From contig CAVUZG010000005.1 in assembly GCA_963745945.1 (NCBI GenBank), positions 1-64,000 of the forward strand: a stretch of DNA of 64,000 bases. Direction: 5' to 3'. Numbering within the stretch: the first letter of the stretch is position 1; every line of letters begins with the position of its first letter. The position numbers and the translations under genes are program-made. Source of the stretch: DATFVA01 sp963745945. GTDB taxonomy: Bacteria > Bacteroidota > Ignavibacteria > Ignavibacteriales > Ignavibacteriaceae. Positions 43,217 through 52,973 of this stretch are shown here, one piece after another. The notes beneath the pieces were generated by a model, which was not told the DNA's origin, searched no databases, and saw only the letters and a program-made list of their open reading frames with translations.

Positions 43217-44713
43217 TTGAGAATGAATGGCTCAACTGAGACAATTGATAACATTAAGCAAATTGGCAAAGAACAGTTTGAAATTCTTTATAAAATAAGT
43301 CAGGCACTTAATTCAGCAACTTATCAGGACGGCTTAATAAAAGAAACTTTAGATGTCATCATCAGGGTGCTTCATGCCGACAGGGGACTGTTTGTAAAAT
43401 ATGAAGCGGAAGAAAATAAGTTTTCTATTGTCGGTGCCCGCAATATGGAACAGCAGAGTATTGAAGATGTTTCAGTTTTTTCCTCCGGTATTCTTCAGAA
43501 AGTAATTGAAAACGGGGAACCTGTACTTTATCACGATGTGCAGAATGACCCTAATATCTCTCAATTTGAAAGTATACAGTTACACAATATTAAATCAATA
43601 CTCGGTGTTCCTATTAAAAGAAACAATAAGGTATGGGGAGTTATACTTGTTGACAGCAGCATAAACAGGAAAGAATTTACAGATGAGAACATGGTTTTTC
43701 TTGATTTCTTCTCAAACCTTGTTTCTCTTTCTCTTGATAGAATAACCCGCTTTGAAGCATTAGAAGATGAAAATATAATATTACGTAATCAGTTACAGGC
43801 ATCAAAAAATATTCCCGAATTAATAGGGGACAGCCCGGCAATGCAAAAACTGGCAACGCTTATTCATAAAGTTGCCGGTACAGAAGCTTCTGTACTTTTA
43901 CTGGGAGAAAGCGGAACCGGAAAAGAACTGGTTGCAAGAGCAGTGCATAATCTTAGTAAGAGAAGGGATCTGCCGTACCTGGGACAATTCTGCGGATCAA
44001 TTCCAGATTCTCTTCTTGAAAGTGAGTTGTTCGGATATAAGAAAGGTGCTTTCACAGGCGCTAATAATGATAAAAAAGGATTATTTGAAGTAGCCAATGA
44101 GGGTACATTTTTTCTGGATGAAATTGCAGATATTTCTCTCGCACTTCAGGCAAAGTTGTTACGGGTCCTGCAGAATAAAGAAATAATGAGACTTGGGGAT
44201 ACACAGATTATAAAAGTGGATGTAAGAGTTATAGCTGCCACAAACAAAGATTTAAGACAACTGGTTAAAGACAACATTTTCAGAGAGGACCTTTTTTACA
44301 GGTTAAACGTTTTCCCAATCAGAGTTCCGCCCTTGCGGGAAAGAAGAACAGACATACCTCTTCTTGTAGATTATTTTATAAAAAAATATTCAAATGAAAA
44401 AATTAAAGTTGCTTCCTCTGCATTAAAAATGCTTGAAGAATACAACTGGCCCGGGAATGTAAGGCAACTTGAAAATGTACTTCAAAGAGCATTAATTTTG
44501 TGCGATTCAGATAAACTTCTTCCTGAACATATTATTATAGAAGAGGAGGGAAGTGATATAGACTACGACGGGACTTTAAGGGATTTTGAGAAAATGTTGC
44601 TTGTAAAGAGACTGAAAGAATTCAGTGGAAACCGCACTGCCACTGCAAAATCATTAGGTGTTTCTGTCAGATGGGTTCAACTAAAATTAAAAGAGATTGA
44701 AGAAAAAGTATAG
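43217..44713 (+). CDS. GAF-domain sigma-54 dependent transcriptional activator
   Basis: 498 residues from TTG 43217, which is 8 bp after GGAG; ATG 43223 is also possible. A GAF domain (about 18-180) is followed by a short coiled linker (FEALEDENIILRNQL), then the AAA+ domain: GESGTGKE near 234, ELFGYKKGAFTGA (intact sigma-54 loop), Walker B GTFFLDEIAD and NWPGNVRQL. The C-terminal helix-turn-helix is AKSLGVSVRWVQLKLKEI. It is directly followed by the Ser/Thr kinase gene, with no spacing, suggesting a signalling unit. Confidence 0.94.
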   Translation: MRMNGSTETIDNIKQIGKEQFEILYKISQALNSATYQDGLIKETLDVIIRVLHADRGLFVKYEAEENKFSIVGARNMEQQSIEDVSVFSSGILQKVIENGEPVLYHDVQNDPNISQFESIQLHNIKSILGVPIKRNNKVWGVILVDSSINRKEFTDENMVFLDFFSNLVSLSLDRITRFEALEDENIILRNQLQASKNIPELIGDSPAMQKLATLIHKVAGTEASVLLLGESGTGKELVARAVHNLSKRRDLPYLGQFCGSIPDSLLESELFGYKKGAFTGANNDKKGLFEVANEGTFFLDEIADISLALQAKLLRVLQNKEIMRLGDTQIIKVDVRVIAATNKDLRQLVKDNIFREDLFYRLNVFPIRVPPLRERRTDIPLLVDYFIKKYSNEKIKVASSALKMLEEYNWPGNVRQLENVLQRALILCDSDKLLPEHIIIEEEGSDIDYDGTLRDFEKMLLVKRLKEFSGNRTATAKSLGVSVRWVQLKLKEIEEKV

Positions 44714-46228
44714 ATGCAGAATACTTCGACCGATATATTATATGATAAGTTTGAGATAATTAATACCATCAAAAAAGATGTGTACACTACCGTTTATCTC
44801 GCAAATCATATTTATCTTGGTAAAAAAATAATTTTAAAAACTCTTAATACAGATGAACTTTCCGATAAAACAATTCTTGCCAGATTTAAGAGAGAAGCTA
44901 AAATTTTAGCCCAGCTCGAGCATCCCAACCTTATTAAAGTTCTTGATTTCGGAATGTACAAGAGTAACTTTTACATTTCCTTTGAATATTTTGAAAGCAG
45001 GAATTTAAGGAATGTACTCAAACAGAATAATTACACTCTAGAGCAAAAAAGATCACTGATAATAAGACTGATGAAGGCGTTGAATGCTGCTCATCAGAAT
45101 CATATTGTTCACCGTGATATTAAACCTGAAAACCTGCTGGTTAATTCCAGGCTGGAATTAAAAATAGCAGATTTCGGACTTGCTTTGATGCAGGACGAAA
45201 CCAAATTAACTATTCAATCAACCGTGGTGGGAACACCAAGTTATATGTCTCCAGAACAAATTCGTGGAGAGGAGCTGAACGCACAGTCTGATCTTTTTTC
45301 TGCGGGAATTGTTGCACTTGAACTTTTTACGGGAGAAAATCCTTTCTTGGGTAAAGATATAAACGAGACAATCAATAAAATTCTAACATTTAATGAATCG
45401 ACAATAGAAGAAAAGATTAAACAACTTCCTGATGATATTCAAAAGGTATTGATTGGATTGTTAAAAAAAATACCTGAGAATAGGTTTGAGTCTGCAGAAG
45501 AAGTTTTGAATATACTCGGCATACAGGCTTCAAATCATGATCTGAAAGTTGTAATTAATGAGAACGATGGGAGGAACAATAAAAAATATTTCCTTGCAGG
45601 TGCTGTAAGTCTGTTTGTTTTAGTCATTGTTGCAATAGGATTTTATTTTTTCACTCAACCCCGGGACAAATCTGTAATAAATAGTATGCTTGATGAGAAA
45701 CAGTATTCTTTTGAAGATAAAAACTCCAGGAATTTTCCGCCGGAATCATTAAGTCTGAATCAGGATAAAATAAATGACGCTAAATCATTGTTTCCGGGAA
45801 AATTATTTGTTGAAGCTAAACCTTATGCAGATGTCTACATTGATAATAAGAAAATAGATACTACACCACTGGATGACTACATCCGGCTAAAATCGGGAAT
45901 TCATTCACTAAAACTTGTTCACCCTGATTATCCTCCTTACATGAGAAAGATTAATATTTCCAGCGAAAAAATTGAAAGTATTAAAATTAATTTTCCGGAG
46001 CTTACCGGAAGCCTTGACTGTAAAGTGCAACCCTGGGGTGAAGTTTATATTGATGGAAGACACGTTGGGACCACACCATTAAGGGATCCAATAAATCTTT
46101 TCCCGGGAAAATATCTCATAAAGATAACTAATAAACAATTTCCTGATACTCTGGCAAAACGGGTTAAAATTAGTGCCAGGGACACCACCGAAGTTACGTT
46201 CAGTTTTGAAAATAGTTCCTCCGAATAA
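44714..46228 (+). CDS. Ser/Thr protein kinase with PEGA domains
   Basis: 504 residues; ATG follows the upstream TAG directly. Kinase domain (about 12-270): Lys42 in IILKTL, Glu61, catalytic HRDIKPENLL (Asp135), DFGLA (Asp153), and the GTPSYMSPEQIRG activation segment. The glycine-rich loop is missing: residues 15-30 have no glycine (INTIKKDVYTTVYLA). A TM helix is at about 292-314. Two PEGA domains follow outside (VEAKPYADVYIDNKKIDTTP and VQPWGEVYIDGRHVGTTP). The kinase may thus read periplasmic signals or bind the cell wall; targets unknown. Confidence 0.92.
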   Translation: MQNTSTDILYDKFEIINTIKKDVYTTVYLANHIYLGKKIILKTLNTDELSDKTILARFKREAKILAQLEHPNLIKVLDFGMYKSNFYISFEYFESRNLRNVLKQNNYTLEQKRSLIIRLMKALNAAHQNHIVHRDIKPENLLVNSRLELKIADFGLALMQDETKLTIQSTVVGTPSYMSPEQIRGEELNAQSDLFSAGIVALELFTGENPFLGKDINETINKILTFNESTIEEKIKQLPDDIQKVLIGLLKKIPENRFESAEEVLNILGIQASNHDLKVVINENDGRNNKKYFLAGAVSLFVLVIVAIGFYFFTQPRDKSVINSMLDEKQYSFEDKNSRNFPPESLSLNQDKINDAKSLFPGKLFVEAKPYADVYIDNKKIDTTPLDDYIRLKSGIHSLKLVHPDYPPYMRKINISSEKIESIKINFPELTGSLDCKVQPWGEVYIDGRHVGTTPLRDPINLFPGKYLIKITNKQFPDTLAKRVKISARDTTEVTFSFENSSSE

Positions 46229-46297
46229 AAAAATAATGCATCTGATCTAACTTTCATGTAATTTAATCTAATCTTAGCTAATCATTTCTGTTTTTCG

Positions 46298-47239
46298 ATG
46301 CAAACTACCATAAAAGTTTTTACTTTTTTATTTATGTTAGCCGGATTATCCACTTCTGCTTTCCCGCAACAGTCGGACTCACTTTTATTTAAAGATTCTT
46401 CGGCTGTTTCAGATTCCAATGTCATTAAGGCCTTCACTAATGTTAAGGTAAACCAGGACTCCATATCAGCCCAGGATTCGTTAACATTAATGAAGAAAAA
46501 ATTTGATCAGTTTAAATATGGGGATGTTGCCGCGATAGCAAATAAATTACTTCTGAAAAAAGCTCCGTTTACAACCAAAGAAATTCTGAACATTTATAAA
46601 CTAAAAGGAATATCTCATTATTCTCTTTCTGAAGACGACGCAGCAAAAAAGAGTTTTATTGAAATTTTGCGTGTTGACACCTCTTTCACACTTGATTCAT
46701 CAAAAATTTCTCCTAAAATAATTTCATTTTTTAAGCAGGTAAAACAGGATTATCTGAAACAACAAAAGGAAATTGAGGCTCGTACTGTTGTTAGAATCGA
46801 TACTGTGTACGTACCCAAAATTTCTTATGATATTGAACACGAAACAAGACTCAGAGAAGCGATTGCAAGATCATTACTTCTACCCGGACTAGGTCACTTG
46901 TATATGGACAGATATTTTAAAGGAACCGTTTTTACGGTTCTTAGTTCAATTTCTCTTGTATCTTCTATCTACTACATGGTAAATACAGAACAGAAAGAAA
47001 GAGCATATCTTGTAGAAACCGATCCGAATAAAACTGAATCAAAATACAATGAATATAACAGCTCATATAAGTACAGAAACATATCTTTAATTTCCTTCGG
47101 CATTATTTGGATTTATTCGCAAATAGATCTTCTATTTATTTCAGATGATAAAACTCCTTCTAAATCAGTTAATAAATTTTCCTCTATTAATTATGATAAT
47201 TTCAGGGGATTAATTTTTAATCTTAAATATTCATTTTAA
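46298..47239 (+). CDS. Membrane protein with DUF5683-like region
   Basis: 313 residues. Signal peptide 1-24 (GLSTSAFPQ). A soluble part with Ser/Asp-rich stretch and helical units (about 25-170) is followed by a DUF5683-like segment: REAIARSLLLPGLGHLYMDR, then TM helices at about 208-228 and 260-280. The GLGHLYMDRYFKG motif (GxGxxYxxxxxKG) is typical of this family, seen in secreted Bacteroidetes proteins. Function unknown. It follows the kinase by 69 bp and may belong to the same unit. Confidence 0.7.
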   Translation: MQTTIKVFTFLFMLAGLSTSAFPQQSDSLLFKDSSAVSDSNVIKAFTNVKVNQDSISAQDSLTLMKKKFDQFKYGDVAAIANKLLLKKAPFTTKEILNIYKLKGISHYSLSEDDAAKKSFIEILRVDTSFTLDSSKISPKIISFFKQVKQDYLKQQKEIEARTVVRIDTVYVPKISYDIEHETRLREAIARSLLLPGLGHLYMDRYFKGTVFTVLSSISLVSSIYYMVNTEQKERAYLVETDPNKTESKYNEYNSSYKYRNISLISFGIIWIYSQIDLLFISDDKTPSKSVNKFSSINYDNFRGLIFNLKYSF

Positions 47240-47413
47240 TTATTTTTCACTTCTGGACAACATTTCGTATCCCTGAATAATATTCGCACATTTCTGAAAG
47301 CTACTCTCAATTTTCTTTGATTTTGATCATTTCAACCATTTTAAGCTCTTGGCATAGGATTAGTCTAATCAACCTGAATTCCTGGGGAAAGTTATAATTC
47401 ACCAGGTGTCATT

Positions 47414-48709
47414 ATGGATGTGATTAAACATATAAAAAGAAAAAATATTTTTAATAGAATTTATTTTGCAACAATAGTTCTTTTTCTTATTGGCGTTTTA
47501 GTTGGATGCAGTAAAAACAATCCAATAGAACCTGAAACAACAGCAAAAGTGGCAGGAAAAGTTTTTGATGAATCAGAAACACGGATGGGAATAAAAGATG
47601 CTTCTGTCAGGTTAGTAAATATTGGTTTTGATGGTTCAGAAGAGACGATCTCAACTGGTGATGAAAAAACAGATTCTGAAGGAAAATTTATCCTGGAAAC
47701 AAACTTCAACGGAATTAGTAATCTCCTGGTAAAAGCCAACAAAGATGGCAGGGAGTGGAGAGGAATTCTGACTGCTAATATTCAACCGGGGATTGCAATT
47801 TACATGCAGCCTCTTACTAATGTAACAACTGTCTCTGCAGATTTATATATGACTGCCTTAAACTCCAATATAAGTTTGCCTTTTACACAAATCAGGATTC
47901 TTATTGATGCAGAAATAGCCGCAATACTGGACAGTAATAAAAATTATAATGCTGATGTTATTACAGCGGTTAAAACCGGATTTGATACAGAAGAAGAAAC
48001 AATGCTTAGACCCGAAATGGGCGGAACTACTTCACAATGGCAGCAGATTTTAGATGCAAAAAATTCTGCTCAATCCGCTTTAGACAGAGATCTCTATTTC
48101 GCCCGAACAGAGAATGCAGAACAAATTGCTTTTCACAACTACATTTGTTCTGAAATTGATGCGTATGTTGATGCGGGCATGCAGACTGAAACTTTCAGTA
48201 AAGTTCTGGAAGCGTCTCTCCGGAGCTTTTTGAAAAAAATTGAAGGACTCAACTCCCGGCTTTATTTTGATCTCTTGAAGAGAAGTTCTGAGATTAGAGC
48301 AAGAACAATAAACGTCGCGGTACAATCACAATTTCAAAAGCTGGGAGCTGATCCATCGATAATAAACAAAGTAATTTATGCTGGAGAAGATTTTGAAAAT
48401 CACTTGAGAAATGTTCAGTCGGAAATTGAAATTTTAAATGAGTTTGAAAATTATCAAAATGAAGTTCTTGAATATTTTATAAAAGTCCTGGGTGTTAATG
48501 GAAATTCCATTCCAGCTATTGAAGAAAATATATCTACTTTAAGAAATGATTTGAAAACAGAAGTAAATAAAAGTGCTGACCAAGGTGAGATAATCAACGC
48601 TTATGTGAGTTTTTATACACAGGTCAAAAACCTGGTTGAACAGCAGACGAATTCGGGTAATAAAGATGCTACAGCTGAACTTCTGATTTTAGTGAATATG
48701 TACTTTTAA
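47414..48709 (+). CDS. Hypothetical lipoprotein with carboxypeptidase-regulatory-like domain
   Basis: 431 residues. Lipobox IGVLVGC near 26-32, then NPIEPE. A beta domain (about 40-125: AKVAGKVFDESETRMGIKDA, then FILETNFNGISNLLVKANK) is of the carboxypeptidase-regulatory-like type. The remaining 300 residues are long alpha helices (AAILDSNKNYNADVITAVK, ILNEFENYQNEVLEYFIKV) with no recognised family. It is followed by a strong terminator, so it ends its transcription unit. Confidence 0.72.
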   Translation: MDVIKHIKRKNIFNRIYFATIVLFLIGVLVGCSKNNPIEPETTAKVAGKVFDESETRMGIKDASVRLVNIGFDGSEETISTGDEKTDSEGKFILETNFNGISNLLVKANKDGREWRGILTANIQPGIAIYMQPLTNVTTVSADLYMTALNSNISLPFTQIRILIDAEIAAILDSNKNYNADVITAVKTGFDTEEETMLRPEMGGTTSQWQQILDAKNSAQSALDRDLYFARTENAEQIAFHNYICSEIDAYVDAGMQTETFSKVLEASLRSFLKKIEGLNSRLYFDLLKRSSEIRARTINVAVQSQFQKLGADPSIINKVIYAGEDFENHLRNVQSEIEILNEFENYQNEVLEYFIKVLGVNGNSIPAIEENISTLRNDLKTEVNKSADQGEIINAYVSFYTQVKNLVEQQTNSGNKDATAELLILVNMYF

Positions 48710-48773
48710 TTTTTAATCGGCTTGGTATTTGCCTTCCCTCGGGCAAATCTTGTTCCCTCAACAAAGGCCTAAC

Positions 48774-48806
48774 ACCCCTTAAGCAGCACACTTAAGGGGT
48801 TTTTTA
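48774..48806 (+). terminator. Intrinsic terminator
   Basis: ACCCCTTAAG (48774-48783), loop CAGCACA, CTTAAGGGGT (48791-48800), then T5. The 10-bp stem followed by T-rich sequence ends transcription of the lipoprotein gene before the WG-repeat gene. Confidence 0.9.
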
Positions 48807-48929
48807 TTTAATTCAAGGCACAGTGAAGATTATGGGTATTGAACTTAAAAAACATACAACAATAATTATCCATAAAATCTTTTATAATGCAAAGAAAATA
48901 TAATTTAAATAAATCCCGGAGAGTATCGG

Positions 48930-49667
48930 ATGAAAAATTTATTGCCAGCACTTATTCCCTTTCGAAAAGGTGAGAAGTGGGGATTTTGTAATTCAAAAAA
49001 ACAAATTATAATCCCTGTTAAATATGATATGGTTGGATCTTTTATTGAAGAAATTGTACGAATTAAACTAAACGATAAATGGGGTTTTATAGATACCTCC
49101 GGTAAAGAAATCACTTCTATTAAATATGATGACGTGGAAGATTTTCACAACGGCTTTGCAAAAGTAAACTTTGGCATAAAGAAAAATGATGATAAAGTGA
49201 TCTTTGCAGGAAAGTGGGGAATAATTGATAAAACAGGTAAAGAAATTATTCCCGTACAATATAGTGAGATCGGAGATTTTCTCGATGGCCTTTTCCCGGT
49301 TAAATTAAATGATAAATGGGGACTGCTTAACACCAGGGCTCAATCTATTGCTCCAATCAGGTATGATGAGATAGGAGAACTGGATGAAGATTATCTTCCC
49401 ATAAAAGAAAAAGGCAAGTGGGGATTCATAAACCGCAAAGGTGAAAAAGTTATCCCTGGAAATTTTGATGATGTTGGCTCTTTTTCTGATGGCATTACTT
49501 ACGTGAGATTAAATGACTGGTGGGGACTGATAGATAAAAAAGGTAAAGGAATTACTCCGATTAAATATGATAAAATAGGAGAAGTGAAAAACGGGTTAAT
49601 TTCGGTTCAGATTGGTGGAAGATGGGGATTCATTGATATAAACGGATCGGAATATTTTGAAGATTGA
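48930..49667 (+). CDS. WG-repeat protein
   Basis: 245 residues made of about seven to eight WG repeats of 30-35 residues: KWGFCNSKKQIIIPVKYD, KWGFIDTSGKEITSIKYD, KWGIIDKTGKEIIPVQY, KWGLLNTRAQSIAPIRYD, KWGFINRKGEKVIPGNFD, WWGLIDKKGKGITPIKYD and a last RWGFIDINGSEYFED. The repeats form beta propeller-like or beta-rich scaffolds. No signal peptide, so it is likely cytoplasmic; no enzymatic domain. The function is unknown. It runs convergent with the T9SS gene, with the structured terminator between them. Confidence 0.9.
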   Translation: MKNLLPALIPFRKGEKWGFCNSKKQIIIPVKYDMVGSFIEEIVRIKLNDKWGFIDTSGKEITSIKYDDVEDFHNGFAKVNFGIKKNDDKVIFAGKWGIIDKTGKEIIPVQYSEIGDFLDGLFPVKLNDKWGLLNTRAQSIAPIRYDEIGELDEDYLPIKEKGKWGFINRKGEKVIPGNFDDVGSFSDGITYVRLNDWWGLIDKKGKGITPIKYDKIGEVKNGLISVQIGGRWGFIDINGSEYFED

Positions 49668-49681
49668 TGGATAAAATAAAA

Positions 49682-49767
49682 TCACCCGGTGTTTAGTAGT
49701 GTGCTGTCGGATTACACTACCGAATTCTATGATTATATCTCCAAAACCATAGAATTCAACCGGGTGA
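49682..49767 (-). terminator. Structured three-way-junction terminator of the T9SS gene
   Basis: An outer 9-bp stem (TCACCCGGT 49682-49690 with ACCGGGTGA 49759-49767) encloses two more exact stems: GTAGTGT (49696-49702) with ACACTAC (49714-49720), and GAATTCTATG (49722-49731) with CATAGAATTC (49748-49757). On the minus strand it is followed by TTTTATTTTAT, so it can end the gene at 49804. The elaborate shape goes beyond a plain terminator. Confidence 0.75.
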
Positions 49768-49803
49768 AAAAATGATATGAGTAATTTCTATTCTTTTATT
49801 ACT

Positions 49804-51366
49804 TTACTTCAACAATAAAAGTTTCTTCGTTAAAGAATATTTATCAGTTTTTAATCTGTAAAAATATACACCTGCTGAAAGTGTTATAGCATTAAAATTA
49901 ACTTTATAATCACCTGCCGCCTGATAATTATTCACAAGTGTCTTTACTTCTTCTCCAATAGCATTATAAACTTTTAAAGTTACATTTCCACTGGAAGGTA
50001 TTGAATATTCTATTGTGGTTGCAGGGTTAAACGGATTTGGATAATTCTGCATTAAAACATATCCTGCAGGCTTAGAACTCACTTCTATGTTAACAACTTT
50101 TGATTCATTTCTTGTTCCGTCAAAATCAATTTGTACGAGTTTATATAAATAACTTCCCGGTCCCGGATCTTTATCTATAAATGAATAATTGTTTTTGTTC
50201 GTTGTGGTACCGTGTCCTTCTGCAATTCCTATTTTCGTCCATCCTGATGTTGTAACATTTTTATCAGTTTTTCTTCTCTGTATTTCAAAGCCTGAATTGT
50301 TGATCTCCGTGGATGTCTGCCAGGCAAGATTAACATTATTATTTTCAACATTTGCAGTAAATGAAGTGAGCTCAACAGGAACCTGGTTGTCAGTTGCTAT
50401 AATGGTTCCGAGGTGACCCACAGCCCAGCCCGAGTTTTCATTTAAAAAGAAAACGCTAAATAATCCATCAACTGCTGGTATACTTTGTAAGGTCCAGTTA
50501 TCACCACCATCTGAAGTATGATAAACAATACCTGCATTATTGACATCACTTCCAACTGCCCATCCATTTGTAGAATCAGTGAAATAAATACTCTTTAAAA
50601 TTTCATCTGTACCGAGTGCAGTTTCAATCCAGTTATTTCCTCCATCACTGGTTTTTAAAATCGCAGAGTAGTACGGCAATCCAGCGTATTCACCTGCCAC
50701 CCAGCCGGTAGAATTATCTGTAAAAAATATATCATAAAAATTATAAAATGAAAGAACTGTTTGTTCTACCCAGTTACTTCCTCCATCCGTTGTCTTCATA
50801 ATGGTCCCGGATTCACCCGTTGCAAATCCATTATTCTGATCAATAAAGAAAATACTTTGAAGAGGAGATTGATCGGATTGATTATATTGAACACTCCAGC
50901 TGTTTCCTCCATTACTTGTATATAAAATTACTCTATGCTTTATATAAGAAGGAAAAGAGCCGTAGTCTCCGCCTGAAATCCATCCCATTTCCGGATTTAT
51001 AAAATAGGAATCGTAAAAATCCATACTGACCGGCGAAGGCTGGGTTACCCAATTTTGACCTCCGTCTGAAGTATGTATAATTTTTCCACTGTAGCCAGTT
51101 GCCCAGCCGTTTTGTAAATCGGTAAAATAGACACTGTAGTACGCATTGTTTGGCGGTATAGTTTGCAGGCTCCAGTTTTCACCGCCGTCGGTTGTGTGTA
51201 ACATTGTTCCTGTCCATCCCGAGATCCATCCATTATTCTGATCAACAAAAATAACTCCGGTTAATTCCCTGTTTGATCCGGAATTTTGAACATGCCATTG
51301 AGGCTGAGCAATGCTGGCAGAAGTGAGCAAGACACTCACCAGAAGTGCTAAAGCTGAGTTTTTCAT
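49804..51366 (-). CDS. T9SS-sorted Ycf48/BNR-repeat protein
   Basis: 520 residues. Signal peptide 1-20 (LLTSASIAQ). About seven Ycf48/BNR-type repeats (about 22-325) each hold a variant of MLHTTDGGENWSLQ, and GWISGW or GWAVG segments. This makes a beta-propeller as in photosystem assembly factor Ycf48 and sialidase repeats. Then the PVELTSFTANV fibronectin-like module (about 332-430) and a complete T9SS sorting domain (MQNYPNPFNPATTIEYSIP, to LTKKLLLLK). It should be exported and anchored or released at the cell surface. Confidence 0.93.
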   Translation of the reverse strand: MKNSALALLVSVLLTSASIAQPQWHVQNSGSNRELTGVIFVDQNNGWISGWTGTMLHTTDGGENWSLQTIPPNNAYYSVYFTDLQNGWATGYSGKIIHTSDGGQNWVTQPSPVSMDFYDSYFINPEMGWISGGDYGSFPSYIKHRVILYTSNGGNSWSVQYNQSDQSPLQSIFFIDQNNGFATGESGTIMKTTDGGSNWVEQTVLSFYNFYDIFFTDNSTGWVAGEYAGLPYYSAILKTSDGGNNWIETALGTDEILKSIYFTDSTNGWAVGSDVNNAGIVYHTSDGGDNWTLQSIPAVDGLFSVFFLNENSGWAVGHLGTIIATDNQVPVELTSFTANVENNNVNLAWQTSTEINNSGFEIQRRKTDKNVTTSGWTKIGIAEGHGTTTNKNNYSFIDKDPGPGSYLYKLVQIDFDGTRNESKVVNIEVSSKPAGYVLMQNYPNPFNPATTIEYSIPSSGNVTLKVYNAIGEEVKTLVNNYQAAGDYKVNFNAITLSAGVYFYRLKTDKYSLTKKLLLLK

Positions 51367-51422
51367 ATTAGTTCCTTTAATTTTTTTAGAATTATTTATT
51401 ATGTGTTTGAATTTCTAAAACT

Positions 51423-52851
51423 TCACTTCAATAATATCATTTTCCTGGTTTGTGAATAGTTTCCCGCAGCTAGCCGATAATAATAAATTCCGCTGCTGAA
51501 TTCCTTTGCATCGAAATTAATTTTGTAACTGCCGGACTCTTTAAAAGTATTAACCAAAGTTTTCACCTTTTCTCCCAATGAATTGAAAATACTGATGTTG
51601 ACATTTTCACTTTCCGGAATAGCGTATTGAATTGTTGTAGTCGGATTAAAGGGATTAGGATAATTTTGATAAAGTTTAAATGATTCCGGAAAATTATTTT
51701 CATCTTTTTTTTCATGAATTGATGTAATCACTGCAGGAAGAATTTCACGCATCGGACCACCATAAGCTCCTATATCATTTCTCAGACTTCCTAATGAAGG
51801 AAATGCAGCAAATCCGGGAGTTACCAGAATCTTCAGGATCATTATAAGCCGAATCAGGATCACCTGCATCGATACAAGGCGAAAGAGTCGAGAGTAAATA
51901 TGATTCACCATCAAACATAGGGTCGGTATCCAGATTACCATCTCCGGTAAAACCTCCTTCAACGTTACTGAAAGTAACATCGGCTGTTCCGCCGCCGGTT
52001 AAATAAATCTGATCACCTGAAGATTGCGTGTTTCCCCAGACGATATTATTTTTTGCATTTATTGAAGTGGACCAGACAAGAATGCCGCCGCCCTTTCCCC
52101 GGTTTCCGCCGCTGCCGGTTACAGAGTTATAAGCAATTACATTATTTTCAATTATAGTCGTACCCAGTTCAAGAGTCCAAACTCCTCCTCCTCCGAAATC
52201 CTCCCCGCCGCTGTTGTATACAATTATATTATTTTTCAATTCACCCGTTGCATAATTCCATACAATTCCTGCTCCATAATGTCCTTTATTATTTGCAATT
52301 ATGTTGTTGTAAATATGAGCATTTGAATCTCCCGCTCTTATTCCGCCGCCTCCTGCGCTTGTTACACCAGTTTTATCGATTGCTTCATTATTAATGATCA
52401 AATTATTTTTTATTGTTGGCGACGACAGGGTAATAATAATCCCGCCACCTTCTCGGTATACTCCTGCACCGTGTTCATCAATCCATTTTGTTCCGGTTCC
52501 CCCGGTTATTGTAAATCCTGCTAAAACAGCCGTGCTGTCTTCTCCGGAAACAATCCTTACACAGCTGGCAGAATCCGGATTAATCGGATTGCTTCCATCG
52601 ATAATAGTGGAAATTATATGAGAAGGATCATTATCAAGAATATAGATGCTTGCAACTACAATGTTTTTCCCTGCGAAATTAATGTTCTCAAGGTATGTCC
52701 CATCAGCAACTAAAACAGTATCTCCGTTTTCAGCTGCATAAATAGCTTCCTGAATAGTTGAATATCCGGAAGGAACATTTAAAACTGCAGCAAACAGTCC
52801 TTCGAATAGAATCCCAAAGAAAAAAAACAGGAAAAGAAAAAATCTGGACAT
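51423..52851 (-). pseudogene. T9SS-sorted right-handed beta-helix protein, frameshifted
   Basis: GGAGG precedes ATG 52851. The first frame (51775-52851) has a signal peptide and about 300 residues of a pectate-lyase-like beta helix (GYSTIQEAIYAAENGDTVLV, then many NNIIAYNS-type turns). It runs to NDPEDSGN and then off into SRICCISF. The second frame (51423-51980) continues with PGFAAFPSLGSLRNDIGAYG and ends in a full T9SS domain (YQNYPNPFNPTTTIQY, to RKMILLK). Removing one base near 51819 joins the two (SGN-PGFAAF), so this is one gene of about 475 residues with a single frameshift, real or a sequence error. Confidence 0.85.
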
Positions 52852-52973
52852 TTTTAACCTCCGATAGTTTTGTGTGAAATTATTGATGGCAAACTAGTCG
52901 CGATTAACTACAGAATCGTCCTGATACATGAATCCGAACGGTTTTCTCTATTATAATCTTGATGAACGGTTAA

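Noticed and set aside
47340..47380. Possible sigma-54 promoter (TTGGCATAGGATTAGTC) before the lipoprotein at 47414
   Set aside because: The -24 half is close, but the -12 half lacks GC at the needed spacing.
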